A stretch of DNA of 57,257 nucleotides, from the NCBI RefSeq assembly GCF_017163705.1, contig NZ_JAFIWB010000032.1, forward strand, positions 1 through 57,257, read 5' to 3'. The stretch comes from Xanthomonas bonasiae (GTDB lineage Bacteria > Pseudomonadota > Gammaproteobacteria > Xanthomonadales > Xanthomonadaceae). The notes beneath the pieces are model-generated. The model searched no databases. It had not been told where the DNA came from and worked only from the letters and a program-made list of their open reading frames with translations. Made by a program: the position numbers and the translations under genes. Numbering within the stretch: the stretch's first letter is position 1; each line of letters opens with the position of its first letter. Positions 1 through 8,130 of the stretch are shown in pieces.

Positions 1-19
1 ACGGCGCGGTGTGCTTTAG

Positions 20-42
20 CCCCTCTCCCACCGGGAGAGGGG
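20..42. terminator. Perfect 10-bp inverted repeat beyond thiL
   Basis: Arms cccctctccc and gggagagggg enclose a 3-nt loop, 40 to 60 bases past the thiL stop on the minus strand. There is no clear T-tract. The flanking gttggggtgaggg is typical of a repeat type that recurs in Xanthomonas intergenic DNA, so it may be both a dispersed repeat and the end of the rib-nusB-thiL transcript. The terminator role is inferred from position only. Confidence 0.4.
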
Positions 43-83
43 TTGGGGTGAGGGTCCGGCGCGAAGCGACTCGCGGATTTCCG

Positions 84-1061
84 CTAACCGGCGAAAAAAT
101 GCTCGTAGCCGCGCCGCGGCGGCTGCCACGGCTGACCGTGCGCGTCGCGCACGACGATGCCGCCGCCGGCGACGATGCGCCCGATCGGCGTCGCCTGCTC
201 GCCGATCGCCTGCAATGCCTGCACGATCGCCGCGCGTTGCGCCGGCGCGGCGGTGAAGCACAGCTCGTAGTCGTCGCCGCCGCCCAGTTGCCAGGCGTGC
301 ACCTGCGCGGCGCTCGCCTCCGCCGGCGCGGCGACCACCGGCAACGCGGCCAGCCACAGTTCGGCGCCGACGCCGCTGCGCGCGCAGATGTGGTCCAGGT
401 CGGCCAGCAGGCCGTCGGAAATGTCCACGCAGGCGTGCGCCAGGCCGCGCAGGCGCCGCCCGGCCTGCACTCGCGGCGACGGCCGCAACAGGCGCTGGCG
501 CAGATGCTCGTGGACGGGATCGGCGGCGGCACGGGCCACATCCAGGCGCCCGGCCTGCCACAGCGCCAACGCCGCGGCAGCCTCGCCCGGACGGCCGCTG
601 ACCCAGATCTCGTCGCCCGGCTGGGCGCCGTCGCGGCGCAGCGCCGCGCCGGGCGCCACGCTGCCGATCGCGGTGACCGACAGCGACAGCGGCCCGCGCG
701 TGGTGTCGCCGCCGGCCAGCACGATGCCGTGCGCATCGGCCAGCGCGAAGAAGCCGTCGGCGAAGGCGTCGATCCAGCGCGCATCCTCGTGCGGCAACGA
801 CAGCGACAGCGTGCACCAGCGCGGTTGCGCGCCCATCGCGGCGAGGTCGGACAGGTTCACCGCCAGCGTCTTCCAGCCGATGTCGGCAGGCGCGGTCTCA
901 AGCGGAAAGTGCACACCGGCGTTGAGCGTGTCGGTGGTGATCGCGAGCTGCTCGCCCGGCGGCGGCTGCAGCAGCGCCGCATCGTCGCCGATGCCCAACG
1001 GCACGTCCGCATGCGTCCCGATCCGGGCACGCAGGCGATCGATCAGATCGAATTCAGGCAT
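84..1061 (-). CDS. thiL: Thiamine-monophosphate kinase
   Basis: ThiL phosphorylates thiamine monophosphate to thiamine pyrophosphate in the cytoplasm, the last step of the pathway. The 325-residue protein begins MPEFDLIDRL and shows the N-terminal GIGDDAALL and ITTDTLNAGVHF segments that bind Mg-ATP and substrate, then NLSDLAAMGA, the internal AGGDTTRG stretch and DISDGLLADL, as in the AIR-synthase/PurM-like fold; the length is normal. An in-frame upstream extension exists, but it runs through an intergenic GGGATTGGGG repeat and reads as repeat-encoded peptide, so I chose the internal ATG. The gene is last in the rib-nusB-thiL series, separated from nusB by a repeat island, so its ribosome-binding region is partly repeat DNA. 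Confidence 0.93.
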   Translation of the reverse strand: MPEFDLIDRLRARIGTHADVPLGIGDDAALLQPPPGEQLAITTDTLNAGVHFPLETAPADIGWKTLAVNLSDLAAMGAQPRWCTLSLSLPHEDARWIDAFADGFFALADAHGIVLAGGDTTRGPLSLSVTAIGSVAPGAALRRDGAQPGDEIWVSGRPGEAAAALALWQAGRLDVARAAADPVHEHLRQRLLRPSPRVQAGRRLRGLAHACVDISDGLLADLDHICARSGVGAELWLAALPVVAAPAEASAAQVHAWQLGGGDDYELCFTAAPAQRAAIVQALQAIGEQATPIGRIVAGGGIVVRDAHGQPWQPPRRGYEHFFAG

Positions 1062-1070
1062 TTTGGGAGC

Positions 1071-1176
1071 CGGGATTGGGGATTCGGCATTGGGGATTGG
1101 CAACAGCCAGGCCACAGCCGTGGCTCGGGAGGGAATGCAGCTCCTGCGAATCCCCAATCCCAAATGCCCAATCCCG
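1071..1176. repeat. Composite inverted GGGATTGGGGATTC island between nusB and thiL
   Basis: The left arm (1071-1100) consists of gggattggggattc-type units. The right arm (1147-1176) is their inverted counterpart, cgaatccccaatccc and so on. About 46 bp of unrelated core separate them. The same arrangement occurs between glyA and nrdR (6658-6752). Transcribed, the arms could form a long hairpin. This is a dispersed intergenic repeat of the kind common in Xanthomonas genomes, not a gene. Confidence 0.8.
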
Positions 1177-1181
1177 CGCCG

Positions 1182-1658
1182 TTAGGCGCCCGCGCCACCC
1201 GACTCCACCGTGCGCCATTCCAGCGCGGCGCGGTCGAGCACGCCGTTGACGTAGGTGTGGCCGTGTTCGGAGCCGAAACGCTTGGCGGTCTCGATGGCTT
1301 CGTTGATCACCACGCGGTACGGCACGTCGTGGCGGTGCAGCAGTTCGTAAGCGGCCAGGCGCAGCACCGCGCGCTCGATCGCGTCCACTTCCTCGACGGT
1401 GCGGTCCAGGTAGCCGACCAGCGCCGCATCCAGTTCGGCGCGGTGCTTGAGCACGCCTTCGACCAGGTTCTCGAAGTAGACCAGGTCGGCGATCTCGTGC
1501 GCCTGCTCGTGCGCGAACTGCGCGATCACGTGCTGCGCGGTGCCGCCCGCGATCTGCCAGGCGTAGATCGCCTGCAGCGCACGCCGGCGCGCGCGCGAAC
1601 GCAGCACCGGATCGACGCCGTCGCGACGGACATGCTTGTGGCCAGCGGGCTTGTTCAT
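1182..1658 (-). CDS. nusB: Transcription antitermination factor NusB
   Basis: NusB binds boxA RNA with NusE (S10) and takes part in antitermination of rRNA transcription. The 158-residue, all-helical protein carries family hallmarks: [16 protein letters not shown] near the N-terminus, the [10 protein letters not shown] helix, [15 protein letters not shown] and the [19 protein letters not shown] signature, then YVNGVLDR. Its ATG overlaps the ribH stop in an ATGA arrangement, implying translational coupling to ribH. The ribH-nusB-thiL order is conserved in many gammaproteobacteria. The N-terminal tail ([14 protein letters not shown]) is a little longer and more basic than in E. coli. Confidence 0.95.
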   Translation of the reverse strand: MNKPAGHKHVRRDGVDPVLRSRARRRALQAIYAWQIAGGTAQHVIAQFAHEQAHEIADLVYFENLVEGVLKHRAELDAALVGYLDRTVEEVDAIERAVLRLAAYELLHRHDVPYRVVINEAIETAKRFGSEHGHTYVNGVLDRAALEWRTVESGGAGA

Positions 1659-2122
1659 GGCAGCAGCTCCAGGAGATTGACCATTTCCAGCGCGGTCAGC
1701 GCCGCTTCCTCGCCCTTGTTGCCATGGCTGCCGCCGGCGCGCGCCTCGGCGTCCTCGACCTGCTCCACCGCCAGCACGCCGTTGAGCACCGGGATGCGGA
1801 AGTCCAGCGACACCCGCAGCAGGCCTTCGGCGCAGCCATCGGCCACGTGTTCGTAGTGGCGGGTGTCGCCGCGGATCACGCAGCCCAGCGCGATGATCGC
1901 CGCGTGCTTGCCGGCGGCGGCCAGGCGCGCGGCGGCCAGCGGCAGTTCCCACGCGCCGGGCACGCGAATCACGTCCACCGCGTCGTCGGCGATGCCGTTG
2001 CCGGACAGGCTCGCGCGCGCGCCGGCGACCAGCACGTCGGTGATGCGCGCGTTCCAGCGGCTGGCGATGATCGCGAAACGGGCCGCTTCGGGAGCGCGGA
2101 GGTCGCCTTCGTAGTGGGTCAT
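1655..2122 (-). CDS. ribH: 6,7-dimethyl-8-ribityllumazine synthase
   Basis: RibH condenses 5-amino-6-ribitylaminouracil with 3,4-dihydroxy-2-butanone 4-phosphate, the penultimate step of riboflavin synthesis, usually as a 60-mer or decamer. The 155-residue protein has the substrate-pocket segments [39 protein letters not shown] (with the catalytic His of the RGDTxHxE motif) and [18 protein letters not shown], ending in [14 protein letters not shown]. All key residues are present. It lies about 100 bp downstream of ribBX and overlaps nusB by 4 bp. Confidence 0.96.
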   Translation of the reverse strand: MTHYEGDLRAPEAARFAIIASRWNARITDVLVAGARASLSGNGIADDAVDVIRVPGAWELPLAAARLAAAGKHAAIIALGCVIRGDTRHYEHVADGCAEGLLRVSLDFRIPVLNGVLAVEQVEDAEARAGGSHGNKGEEAALTALEMVNLLELLP

Positions 2123-2225
2123 GGCGGTGGCAGGTTCAGTGGGTGGGAGAGTTTAGCAGGCGGCGTGTTCCGGGCTCGGGCCCCGGAAGCGCTTGCAGCG
2201 CCGATAGCGAAGCAGCGTCAGGGAA

Positions 2226-3386
2226 TCAGCCTTTCCCGACTCCCGACTCCCGACTCCCCAATCCCGGCTCCAACTCCACATGCTCCACCACCTCCAGCCC
2301 GAACCCGGCCAGGCCGACCTGGCGGCGCGGCGTGCCCAGCACGCGCAGCTTGCCCAGGCCCAGGTCGGCCAGGATCTGGCTGCCGGCGCCGTTGCGCCGC
2401 CACTGCCCCACGTCCTTGCTGTTGGCGGCCACGTCGGGCTGCTTGCGCAGCCGCGCCAGCAGCGCCTGGCTGTCGCGCGGCGCCGACAGCACCACCATGA
2501 CCCCGCTGTCGGCCGCGGCGATCGCGCGCAGCGCGTCGCTGGCGGCCACGCCGAAATCGTCGCGCCGCCAGTGCAGCAGGTCGGCCAGCGGGTTCTCCAC
2601 CTGCACCCGCACCAGGGTCGGCGTTTCGGCGTCGGGAGTGCCGCGGACCAGCGCGAAATGCAGGTCGTGGGCGATGCGGTCGCGGTAGGTGACCAGGGAG
2701 AAGCTGCCGAACTCGGTCTCGATGGGGCGCTCGTCGATGCGCTCGACGGTGTGCTCGGTGGCCAGGCGGTAGGCGATCAGGTCGGCGATCGAGCCCATCT
2801 TCAGCCCGTGCAGGCGCGCGAATTCCTCCAACTGCGGGCGCCGCGCCATGCTGCCGTCGGGATTGAGCACTTCCACCAGCACCCCGGCCGGTTCCAGCCC
2901 CGCCAGCAGCGGCAGGTCGCCGGCCGCCTCGGTGTGGCCGGCGCGGGTCAGCACGCCGCCGGGCTGGGCGATCAACGGGAAGATGTGGCCCGGCTGGCTC
3001 AGGTCGTGCGGCTTGGCGTCGGGTTTGACCGCGGTGCGCACGGTATGCGCGCGGTCGTAGGCCGAGATGCCGGTGGTGACGCCCTCGGCGGCCTCGATGC
3101 TGACGGTGAAGTTGGTGTGGAACTGCGCGGTGTTGTGCTGGACCATCGGCGCCAGCCCGAGCTGCGCGCAGCGCTCGCGGGTCAGCGACAGGCACACCAG
3201 GCCGCGCGCATGGGTGACCATGAAATTGATGTCCGAGGGCTTGACCAGCTCGGCGGCCATGATCAGGTCGCCCTCGTTCTCGCGGTCCTCGTCGTCGACG
3301 ATGACCACCATGCGGCCGGCGCGGATTTCCTCCAGCAGCTCGGGGACGGGGGCGAAGTTCAGGCTAGGGGCGGTGGATGGCGACAT
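2226..3386 (-). CDS. ribB: 3,4-dihydroxy-2-butanone-4-phosphate synthase with degenerate GTP cyclohydrolase II-like domain (RibBX)
   Basis: The N-terminal domain (about residues 1-200) converts ribulose 5-phosphate to the four-carbon riboflavin precursor. It shows DDEDRENEGDL (metal and substrate acidic loop), THARGLVCL, the HTVRTAV segment and RAGHTEAA. The C-terminal domain (about 205-375) aligns in position with GTP cyclohydrolase II, but the three zinc-binding cysteines (CxxGxxxxxxxCxC) and the catalytic loop are missing; the matching stretch reads VQVENPLADLLHWRRDD. This is the RibBX architecture, so GTP cyclohydrolase activity must come from another ribA or folE-type gene outside the window. 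The ATG (MSPSTAPS) is preferred over an upstream TTG. The last 12 or so residues (GLGSRESGVGKG) are encoded by an intergenic repeat (2229-2268) that has run into the reading frame. Confidence 0.9.
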   Translation of the reverse strand: MSPSTAPSLNFAPVPELLEEIRAGRMVVIVDDEDRENEGDLIMAAELVKPSDINFMVTHARGLVCLSLTRERCAQLGLAPMVQHNTAQFHTNFTVSIEAAEGVTTGISAYDRAHTVRTAVKPDAKPHDLSQPGHIFPLIAQPGGVLTRAGHTEAAGDLPLLAGLEPAGVLVEVLNPDGSMARRPQLEEFARLHGLKMGSIADLIAYRLATEHTVERIDERPIETEFGSFSLVTYRDRIAHDLHFALVRGTPDAETPTLVRVQVENPLADLLHWRRDDFGVAASDALRAIAAADSGVMVVLSAPRDSQALLARLRKQPDVAANSKDVGQWRRNGAGSQILADLGLGKLRVLGTPRRQVGLAGFGLEVVEHVELEPGLGSRESGVGKG

Positions 3387-3467
3387 GAGGGACTCGCAGA
3401 AGACGGAAGGCGCCAAGCGCCGCCGCGGGCAGCGGCGACGGCACGGCAGACGACGGGAAGGCGCAGG

Positions 3468-4067
3468 TCAGTCCTGGCGGCCGTGCAGCAGGCGTTCGAC
3501 GTAGCGCGCGACCAGGTCGATTTCCAGGTTCACCGCCGATCCCACCGCGGTGTGCGCGAACGCGGTGTGCGCCACCGTGTGCGGGATCAGCGCCACCTCG
3601 AAGCCGGCATAGTCCACGTCGTTGACGGTCAGGCTGACCCCGTCCACGCAGATCGAGCCTTTCTTGGCGATGTAGCGCAGCAGCGCCGGCGGCGCGGCGA
3701 AGCGCCAGCGTTGCGCACGCGCGTCCTCGTGGATCGACCGCACGCTGCCGAGGCCATCGACATGGCCGCTGACCAGATGCCCGCCGAGCCGGTCGGTCGG
3801 ACGCATCGCCCGCTCCAGGTTCAGCGCCGCGCCTTCGGCGAGCGCGCCGAGCGTGGTCAGGGACAGGGTTTCGGTGGACGCATCGGCCTGGAACGACGCC
3901 GCGTCGAAGGCGACGACGGTCAGGCACACGCCGTTGACCGCGATGCTCTCGCCGAGCTGCACGTCGGCGAACGGCAGGCTGCCGGTGGCAAAGGTGAAGC
4001 GGATATCGCCGCCCTGCGGCTGGCGCGCGGCCAGGCGGCCGACGCCTTCGATGATTCCGGTGAACAT
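3468..4067 (-). CDS. ribE: Riboflavin synthase, alpha chain
   Basis: Riboflavin synthase dismutates two lumazine molecules into riboflavin and the pyrimidine that RibH reuses. The 199-residue protein contains the two lumazine-binding repeats. The first starts MFTGIIEGVG with NGVCLTV and the second has GHVDGLG, KGSICVDGVSLTVND and IPHTVAHTAF. MFTGIIEG is the canonical start, so the 15-residue upstream extension was dropped. It is the first gene after the FMN riboswitch and about 80 bp upstream of ribBX, so it is the most direct target of riboswitch control. Confidence 0.95.
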   Translation of the reverse strand: MFTGIIEGVGRLAARQPQGGDIRFTFATGSLPFADVQLGESIAVNGVCLTVVAFDAASFQADASTETLSLTTLGALAEGAALNLERAMRPTDRLGGHLVSGHVDGLGSVRSIHEDARAQRWRFAAPPALLRYIAKKGSICVDGVSLTVNDVDYAGFEVALIPHTVAHTAFAHTAVGSAVNLEIDLVARYVERLLHGRQD

Positions 4068-4121
4068 AAACGTTTCTCGCAAGCATGGTGAGCGAAAAAC
4101 GCCACAAGGCAAACAGGCACG

Positions 4122-4143
4122 CGCACAGCCGCAAGGCTGCGCG
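4122..4143 (-). promoter_or_regulatory. Hairpin between FMN aptamer and ribE (possible expression platform)
   Basis: On the minus strand a 9-bp stem (cgcgcagcc with ggctgtgcg, one G-T pair) with a ttgc loop follows the aptamer directly and precedes ribE by about 55 bases. It lacks an adjacent run of T, although gcgtttttcgc lies at 4090-4101. It could serve as an attenuator or as the switching partner of the aptamer; this is positional inference only. Confidence 0.35.
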
Positions 4144-4151
4144 AAGGCCGT

Positions 4152-4315
4152 CTTCTTTCATCCGGACTATACCGTCGGCTCCGGCATCGGACCGGATCTG
4201 CTGACCTTGCGTCCCCGAACCGCACCTGCGTGCCGGTCCGACGACCCAAGCGCTCGCGGGCTCGTGCGCGAACGCACCTACCGCCGGTGGGGAATCGCAC
4301 CCCGCCCTGAAGACG
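4152..4315 (-). ncRNA. FMN riboswitch (RFN element)
   Basis: Read on the minus strand, the leader begins with the conserved 5' stretch around ggcggggtgcgattcccc and accggcggtag. After two variable arms it closes with the universally conserved ccgacggtatagtccggatg near 4160-4180, followed by aaagaaga. These are the signature segments of the FMN aptamer. FMN binding normally lowers expression of riboflavin genes. The element sits between ribD and ribE, so it should control ribE-ribBX-ribH (and perhaps nusB-thiL) but not ribD, which lies upstream. Confidence 0.95.
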
Positions 4316-4472
4316 TTTGTGGTTGCCGGCGAACCGGCTCGCGCATTCTAGCAGGGCGCGGCATGACAGCCGCTGCGGCGGGACGGGCCACCGATGGGAC
4401 GTAGCGTCACGGCGGAGGCGGCAACCTTGCGCCATGGCGGCAGCGCGCCGGCGCAGCAGATGCCGGTTGCCG

Positions 4473-5621
4473 TTACCCGGCGCCCGTCGCCACCGGCCGC
4501 AGCAGCAGGCGCAGGTCGTCGCCGACCTGGCGCGTCTCCAGCAACTGCAGCGGCACGCGCTGCGCCATCGTGTCGATGCCCAGCCCGGCCAGCAGCGGGC
4601 GCGCGGCGTCGCCGAGCAGCAGCGGCGCCAGGTACAGCAGCAGCTCGTCGACCAGGCCGGCGCGCAGCAGCGCGCCGCTCAGGGTCGCGCCGGCCTCGAC
4701 CTGCACCTCGTTGATGCCGCGCGCGGCGAGCAACTGCAGCACCGCGCCCAGATCGAAGCGGCCGGCCTGCAGCGCGACCGCGGCGAACTCGACCCCGGGC
4801 AGCGATGGCGGCGCCACGCCCGGCGCATGCAGGTACAGGGTCGGCGCCGCGGAGTCGCGTACCTTGGCCTGCTGCAGCGTGCGCAGCTGCGCATCCAGCA
4901 CCACGCGCAGCGGCGGCACGACCTCGGCGCCGTCGTCCAGGCGCACGCTCAGCGACGGGTCGTCGGCCAGCACGGTGCCGGCGCCGGTGAGGATCGCCCC
5001 GGCGCGCGCGCGCCAATGCTGCACGTCCTGCCGCGCAGCCGCGCCGGTGATCCATTTCGATTCGCCGCTGGCCAGCGCGGTGCGCCCGTCCAGGCTGGCG
5101 CCGAGCTTGACCCGCAGCCACGGCCGGGCGCGTTCCACCCGCGACAGGAAGCCGCGATTCAGCGCGCGCGCCTGCGCTTCCATCAGCCCGAAGCGAACCT
5201 CGACGCCGGCCTCGCGCAGCAGCGCGAAACCGCCGCCGTTGACCTGCGGAAACGGATCGGCCATCGCCGCCACCACCCGCGTCACCCCGGCTTCGATCAG
5301 CGCCAGCGCGCACGGCGGGGTGCGCCCGTAGTGCGCGCACGGTTCCAGGGTCACGTAGGCGGTGGCGCCGCGCGCGCCCGCGCCGGCGGCGCGCAGCGCG
5401 AACACCTCCGCATGCGGGCCGCCGGCGCGCTGGTGGAAGCCCTCGCCCACCACGGCGCCGTCGCGCACGATCACGCAGCCGACCATCGGGTTGGGACGCG
5501 TGGTGTAGGCGCCGCGCTCGGCCAGGCGCAGCGCCTGCGCCATGTGCCGATGATCGTCGGCGGAAAAATCGCTCATGACGTCCGCGCTCATGACGTCCGC
5601 GCTCATGACGTCCGCGCTCAT
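4473..5621 (-). CDS. ribD: Bifunctional diaminohydroxyphosphoribosylaminopyrimidine deaminase / 5-amino-6-(5-phosphoribosylamino)uracil reductase
   Basis: RibD performs the second and third steps of the pyrimidine branch of riboflavin synthesis. The N-terminal cytidine-deaminase-like domain has the zinc ligands in PHAEVFAL and TLEPCAHYGRTPPC. The C-terminal NADPH reductase domain starts near VKLGASLDGRTA and includes SKWITG and EAGATLSGALL. The N-terminus is unusual: three perfect tandem 15-bp units plus a partial one give four in-frame ATGs (5621, 5606, 5591, 5576) and the peptide MSADV repeated before MSDFSADD. The outermost ATG overlaps the TGA of the preceding acetyltransferase (ATGA), favouring the 382-residue form given here; the innermost ATG would give 367 residues, nearer the expected N-terminus. 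None has an obvious Shine-Dalgarno sequence. Confidence 0.93.
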   Translation of the reverse strand: MSADVMSADVMSADVMSDFSADDHRHMAQALRLAERGAYTTRPNPMVGCVIVRDGAVVGEGFHQRAGGPHAEVFALRAAGAGARGATAYVTLEPCAHYGRTPPCALALIEAGVTRVVAAMADPFPQVNGGGFALLREAGVEVRFGLMEAQARALNRGFLSRVERARPWLRVKLGASLDGRTALASGESKWITGAAARQDVQHWRARAGAILTGAGTVLADDPSLSVRLDDGAEVVPPLRVVLDAQLRTLQQAKVRDSAAPTLYLHAPGVAPPSLPGVEFAAVALQAGRFDLGAVLQLLAARGINEVQVEAGATLSGALLRAGLVDELLLYLAPLLLGDAARPLLAGLGIDTMAQRVPLQLLETRQVGDDLRLLLRPVATGAG

Positions 5622-5630
5622 GCGGTCTGC
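5571..5630. repeat. 15-bp tandem repeat containing successive ribD start codons
   Basis: The unit gctcatgacgtccgc occurs three times without error (5571-5615), followed by a fourth, diverged copy (gctcatgcggtctgc). Each copy supplies an ATG in the ribD frame on the minus strand. The unit is a multiple of three, so copy-number changes add or remove start codons and MSADV pentapeptides without shifting the frame. Confidence 0.9.
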
Positions 5631-6109
5631 GCCGGTGCCGCCAACGCGCCGGCGTCGATGCGCATCACCGTCACCTGCAGCGGGCCCAGCGGCAGCTGCA
5701 CATGCGGCTGCCAGCCCAGGCCTTCGTAGTACGGCACCAGCCGCGGTTCGCAATACAGGTACAGATACCCCACCTGCAGCCGCGCTGCGGCCTGCACGCA
5801 ATGCGCGACCAGCCGCGCGCCGACGCCGCCGCTGCGCGCCTGCGGGCGCACATACAGCGTCGCCAGCCACGGCGAGAACTGGCGGATGCGCGCATCGTCG
5901 TTCTGCAGCAGGCTGACCGAACCGAGCCAGTCGTCGCCCTCGAGCGCGATCCAGCTGGTCGGGATGCGGCTGTCGCAGCGATGGCTGCGCAGGTCGGCCT
6001 CGGCCTCGACCACGTTCCACTCCGGCAGCATCTCGCCGAAGGCCTGCAGATGTTCGCGGGCCAATGCGGAAATATGCTGCGGCGCCTCGGCCAGGCAGAC
6101 GATGCGCAT
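5618..6109 (-). CDS. GNAT-family N-acetyltransferase
   Basis: A 163-residue protein with the GNAT fold: beta strands around WIALEGDDWLGSVSLL, then ATLYVRPQARSGGVGARLV, where R-x-x-G-x-G is the acetyl-CoA pyrophosphate-binding motif A, and a C-terminal YLYCEPRLVPYYEGLGW stretch that is the usual motif B. The substrate cannot be inferred. It sits between nrdR (8 bp away) and ribD (4-bp overlap), so it is co-transcribed with them; its presence inside the nrdR-ribD pair suggests it is a stable passenger of this operon rather than a riboflavin enzyme. Confidence 0.85.
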   Translation of the reverse strand: MRIVCLAEAPQHISALAREHLQAFGEMLPEWNVVEAEADLRSHRCDSRIPTSWIALEGDDWLGSVSLLQNDDARIRQFSPWLATLYVRPQARSGGVGARLVAHCVQAAARLQVGYLYLYCEPRLVPYYEGLGWQPHVQLPLGPLQVTVMRIDAGALAAPAQTA

Positions 6110-6116
6110 GCCGCCC

Positions 6117-6647
6117 TCAGCGCTTGCCGGACTTGTCGCCCGGCTTGTCGGCGCGGACCAGCTCCAGCAGCGGCAACTGCTCGCTGCCCACCGGCAGCTC
6201 GCGCTCGAGCTTCTCGATCTCCTCGCGGAAATCGGCCACGTCCTGGAAGCTGCGGTAGACCGAGGCGAAGCGCACGTAGCCGACGTGGTCGAGCTTGCGC
6301 AGCTCGGCCATCACGTACTCGCCGACGCGGATCGACGGCAATTCGCGCTCGCCGGACATGCGCAGCTGGTGCACCACCGCGCGCACCGCCGCCTCGATCT
6401 GTTCCTCGGCCACCGGCCGTTTCTGCAGCGCGCGATCGAAGCTGGTGCGCAGCTTGCGCGCATCGAAGGCCTCGCGGCCACCGTCGCTCTTGATCACCGT
6501 CGGCAGCTTCAGCTCGATCGTCTCCAGCGTGCTGAACCGTTCGCCGCACGCCTCGCACTCGCGGCGGCGACGGATCGTCGCGCCGTCCTCGGACACCCGC
6601 GAATCGATCACGCGGGTGTCGGTGTGCTGGCAGAAGGGGCAGTGCAT
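6117..6647 (-). CDS. nrdR: Transcriptional repressor NrdR
   Basis: NrdR senses ATP/dATP through an ATP-cone and represses ribonucleotide reductase genes by binding NrdR boxes. The 176-residue protein has an N-terminal zinc ribbon (CPFC and CEACGERF), the [15 protein letters not shown] linker and an ATP-cone of about 90 residues ([17 protein letters not shown] through [12 protein letters not shown]). The C-terminus (KPGDKSGKR) is about 20 residues longer than in E. coli, which is common in this order. Its target nrd genes are not in the window. Confidence 0.95.
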   Translation of the reverse strand: MHCPFCQHTDTRVIDSRVSEDGATIRRRRECEACGERFSTLETIELKLPTVIKSDGGREAFDARKLRTSFDRALQKRPVAEEQIEAAVRAVVHQLRMSGERELPSIRVGEYVMAELRKLDHVGYVRFASVYRSFQDVADFREEIEKLERELPVGSEQLPLLELVRADKPGDKSGKR

Positions 6648-6657
6648 TCAGAGTGCC

Positions 6658-6752
6658 GGGATTGGGGATTGGAGATTGGGGATTCGGGAACGCGCGGGTC
6701 CACGGGAACGGCCGTTGGCCAATCCCGAATCCCCAATCCCGAATCCCCGCCG
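6658..6752. repeat. Composite inverted GGGATTGGGG island between glyA and nrdR
   Basis: Left arm 6658-6690 carries gggattggggattggag... units and right arm 6719-6752 carries their reverse complement, around a core of about 28 bp. It fills nearly the whole glyA-nrdR gap and has the same layout as the island at 1071-1176. The transcript would fold into a long imperfect hairpin that may separate glyA from nrdR expression. Confidence 0.8.
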
Positions 6753-6753
6753 C

Positions 6754-8007
6754 TCAGCCATACACCGGATACTTCCTGCACTGCGCGGTCACCGCGTCGC
6801 GCACGCGGGCGATGACCGCGGCGTCGGCCGGGGCGTCGAGCACGTCGGCGATCCAGTTGGCCAGGTCGATGCTGTCCTGCTCCAGGTAGCCGCGGGTGGT
6901 GATGGCCGGGGTGCCCAGGCGCAGGCCCGAGGTCACGAACGGCGAGCGCGGATCGTTGGGCACCGAGTTCTTGTTGACGGTGATGTGGGCCTTGCCCAGC
7001 GCCGCTTCCGCGTCCTTGCCGGACACGTCCTTGCCGATCATGTCGACCAGCATCAGATGGTTCTCGGTGCCACCGGAGACGATCTTGTAGCCGCGCGCGA
7101 TCAGGGTGTTGGCCATCGCCTGCGCGTTCTTCACCACCTGCTGCTGGTAGTCCTTGAACTCCGGCTCCAGCGCTTCCTTGAACGCCACCGCCTTGGCCGC
7201 GATCACGTGCATCAGCGGACCGCCCTGGATGCCCGGGAACACGATCGACTGCAGCTTCTTGACCAGGTCCTCGCTCGCGCCCTTGGCCAGGATGATGCCG
7301 CCGCGCGGGCCGCGCAGGGTCTTGTGGGTGGTCGAGGTGACCACGTGCGCATGCTCCAGCGGGCTCGGATACACGCCGGCGGCGACCAGGCCGGCCACGT
7401 GCGCCATGTCCACGAACAGCACCGCGCCGACCTTGTCGGCGATGGCACGGAAGCGCGCCCAGTCGATCTTCTGCGAATACGCGGAGAAGCCGGCCACGAC
7501 CATCTTCGGCTTGTGCTCCAGCGCCAGCCGCTCGACTTCGTCGTAGTCGATCAGGCCCTGCTCGTTCACGCCGTACTGCACCGCGTTGAACAGCTTGCCG
7601 GAGACGTTGACCTTGGCGCCGTGGGTCAGGTGGCCGCCGTGGGCCAGCGACATGCCCAGGATGGTGTCGCCGGGCTGCAGCAGCGCCAGGTACACCGCCT
7701 GGTTGGCCTGCGACCCCGAATGCGGCTGCACGTTCGCGTAGTCGGCGCCGAACAGCTGCTTGACCCGGTCGATCGCCAGTTGCTCGGCGATGTCGACGAA
7801 TTCGCAGCCGCCGTAGTAGCGCTTGCCCGGGTAACCCTCGGCGTACTTGTTGGTCAGCTGGCTGCCCTGGGCTTCCATCACCAGCGGGCTGCAGTAGTTC
7901 TCGCTGGCGATCAGCTCGACATGGTCTTCCTGGCGGCCGGCTTCGGCGGCGATGGCCTGGGCCAGTTCGGGATCGTAGGTTTCGATGCGGGCGGCACGCG
8001 GGAACAT
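6754..8007 (-). CDS. glyA: Serine hydroxymethyltransferase
   Basis: GlyA interconverts serine and glycine with tetrahydrofolate, the main entry to one-carbon metabolism, using pyridoxal phosphate. At 417 residues it is full length. Visible hallmarks are [19 protein letters not shown] at the N-terminus, [28 protein letters not shown], the PLP-contacting [12 protein letters not shown] and the catalytic-lysine segment [17 protein letters not shown]. It is first in the minus-strand block and is followed by a repeat island before nrdR, an arrangement conserved in gammaproteobacteria. Confidence 0.97.
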   Translation of the reverse strand: MFPRAARIETYDPELAQAIAAEAGRQEDHVELIASENYCSPLVMEAQGSQLTNKYAEGYPGKRYYGGCEFVDIAEQLAIDRVKQLFGADYANVQPHSGSQANQAVYLALLQPGDTILGMSLAHGGHLTHGAKVNVSGKLFNAVQYGVNEQGLIDYDEVERLALEHKPKMVVAGFSAYSQKIDWARFRAIADKVGAVLFVDMAHVAGLVAAGVYPSPLEHAHVVTSTTHKTLRGPRGGIILAKGASEDLVKKLQSIVFPGIQGGPLMHVIAAKAVAFKEALEPEFKDYQQQVVKNAQAMANTLIARGYKIVSGGTENHLMLVDMIGKDVSGKDAEAALGKAHITVNKNSVPNDPRSPFVTSGLRLGTPAITTRGYLEQDSIDLANWIADVLDAPADAAVIARVRDAVTAQCRKYPVYG

Positions 8008-8082
8008 CGGGTCTCCAGGGGCATGGACAAAAGGCAGACCGCTAGTTTAAGCCCCGCGCAGGGCCGGCGGCGAACCAAAACG

Positions 8083-8110
8083 ACGACGGCCTCCCGAAGG
8101 AGGCCGTCGT
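8083..8110 (-). terminator. Rho-independent terminator of the RcnB-like gene
   Basis: A perfect 12-bp stem (acgacggcctcc with ggaggccgtcgt) closes on a cgaa tetraloop. On the minus strand it is followed by cgttttggtt, a short T-run. It lies 20 bp past the stop of the RcnB-like gene and about 75 bp before glyA, so it isolates glyA from the upstream gene. Confidence 0.85.
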
Positions 8111-8130
8111 GGCGTGCCGTGCGGCCAGGA

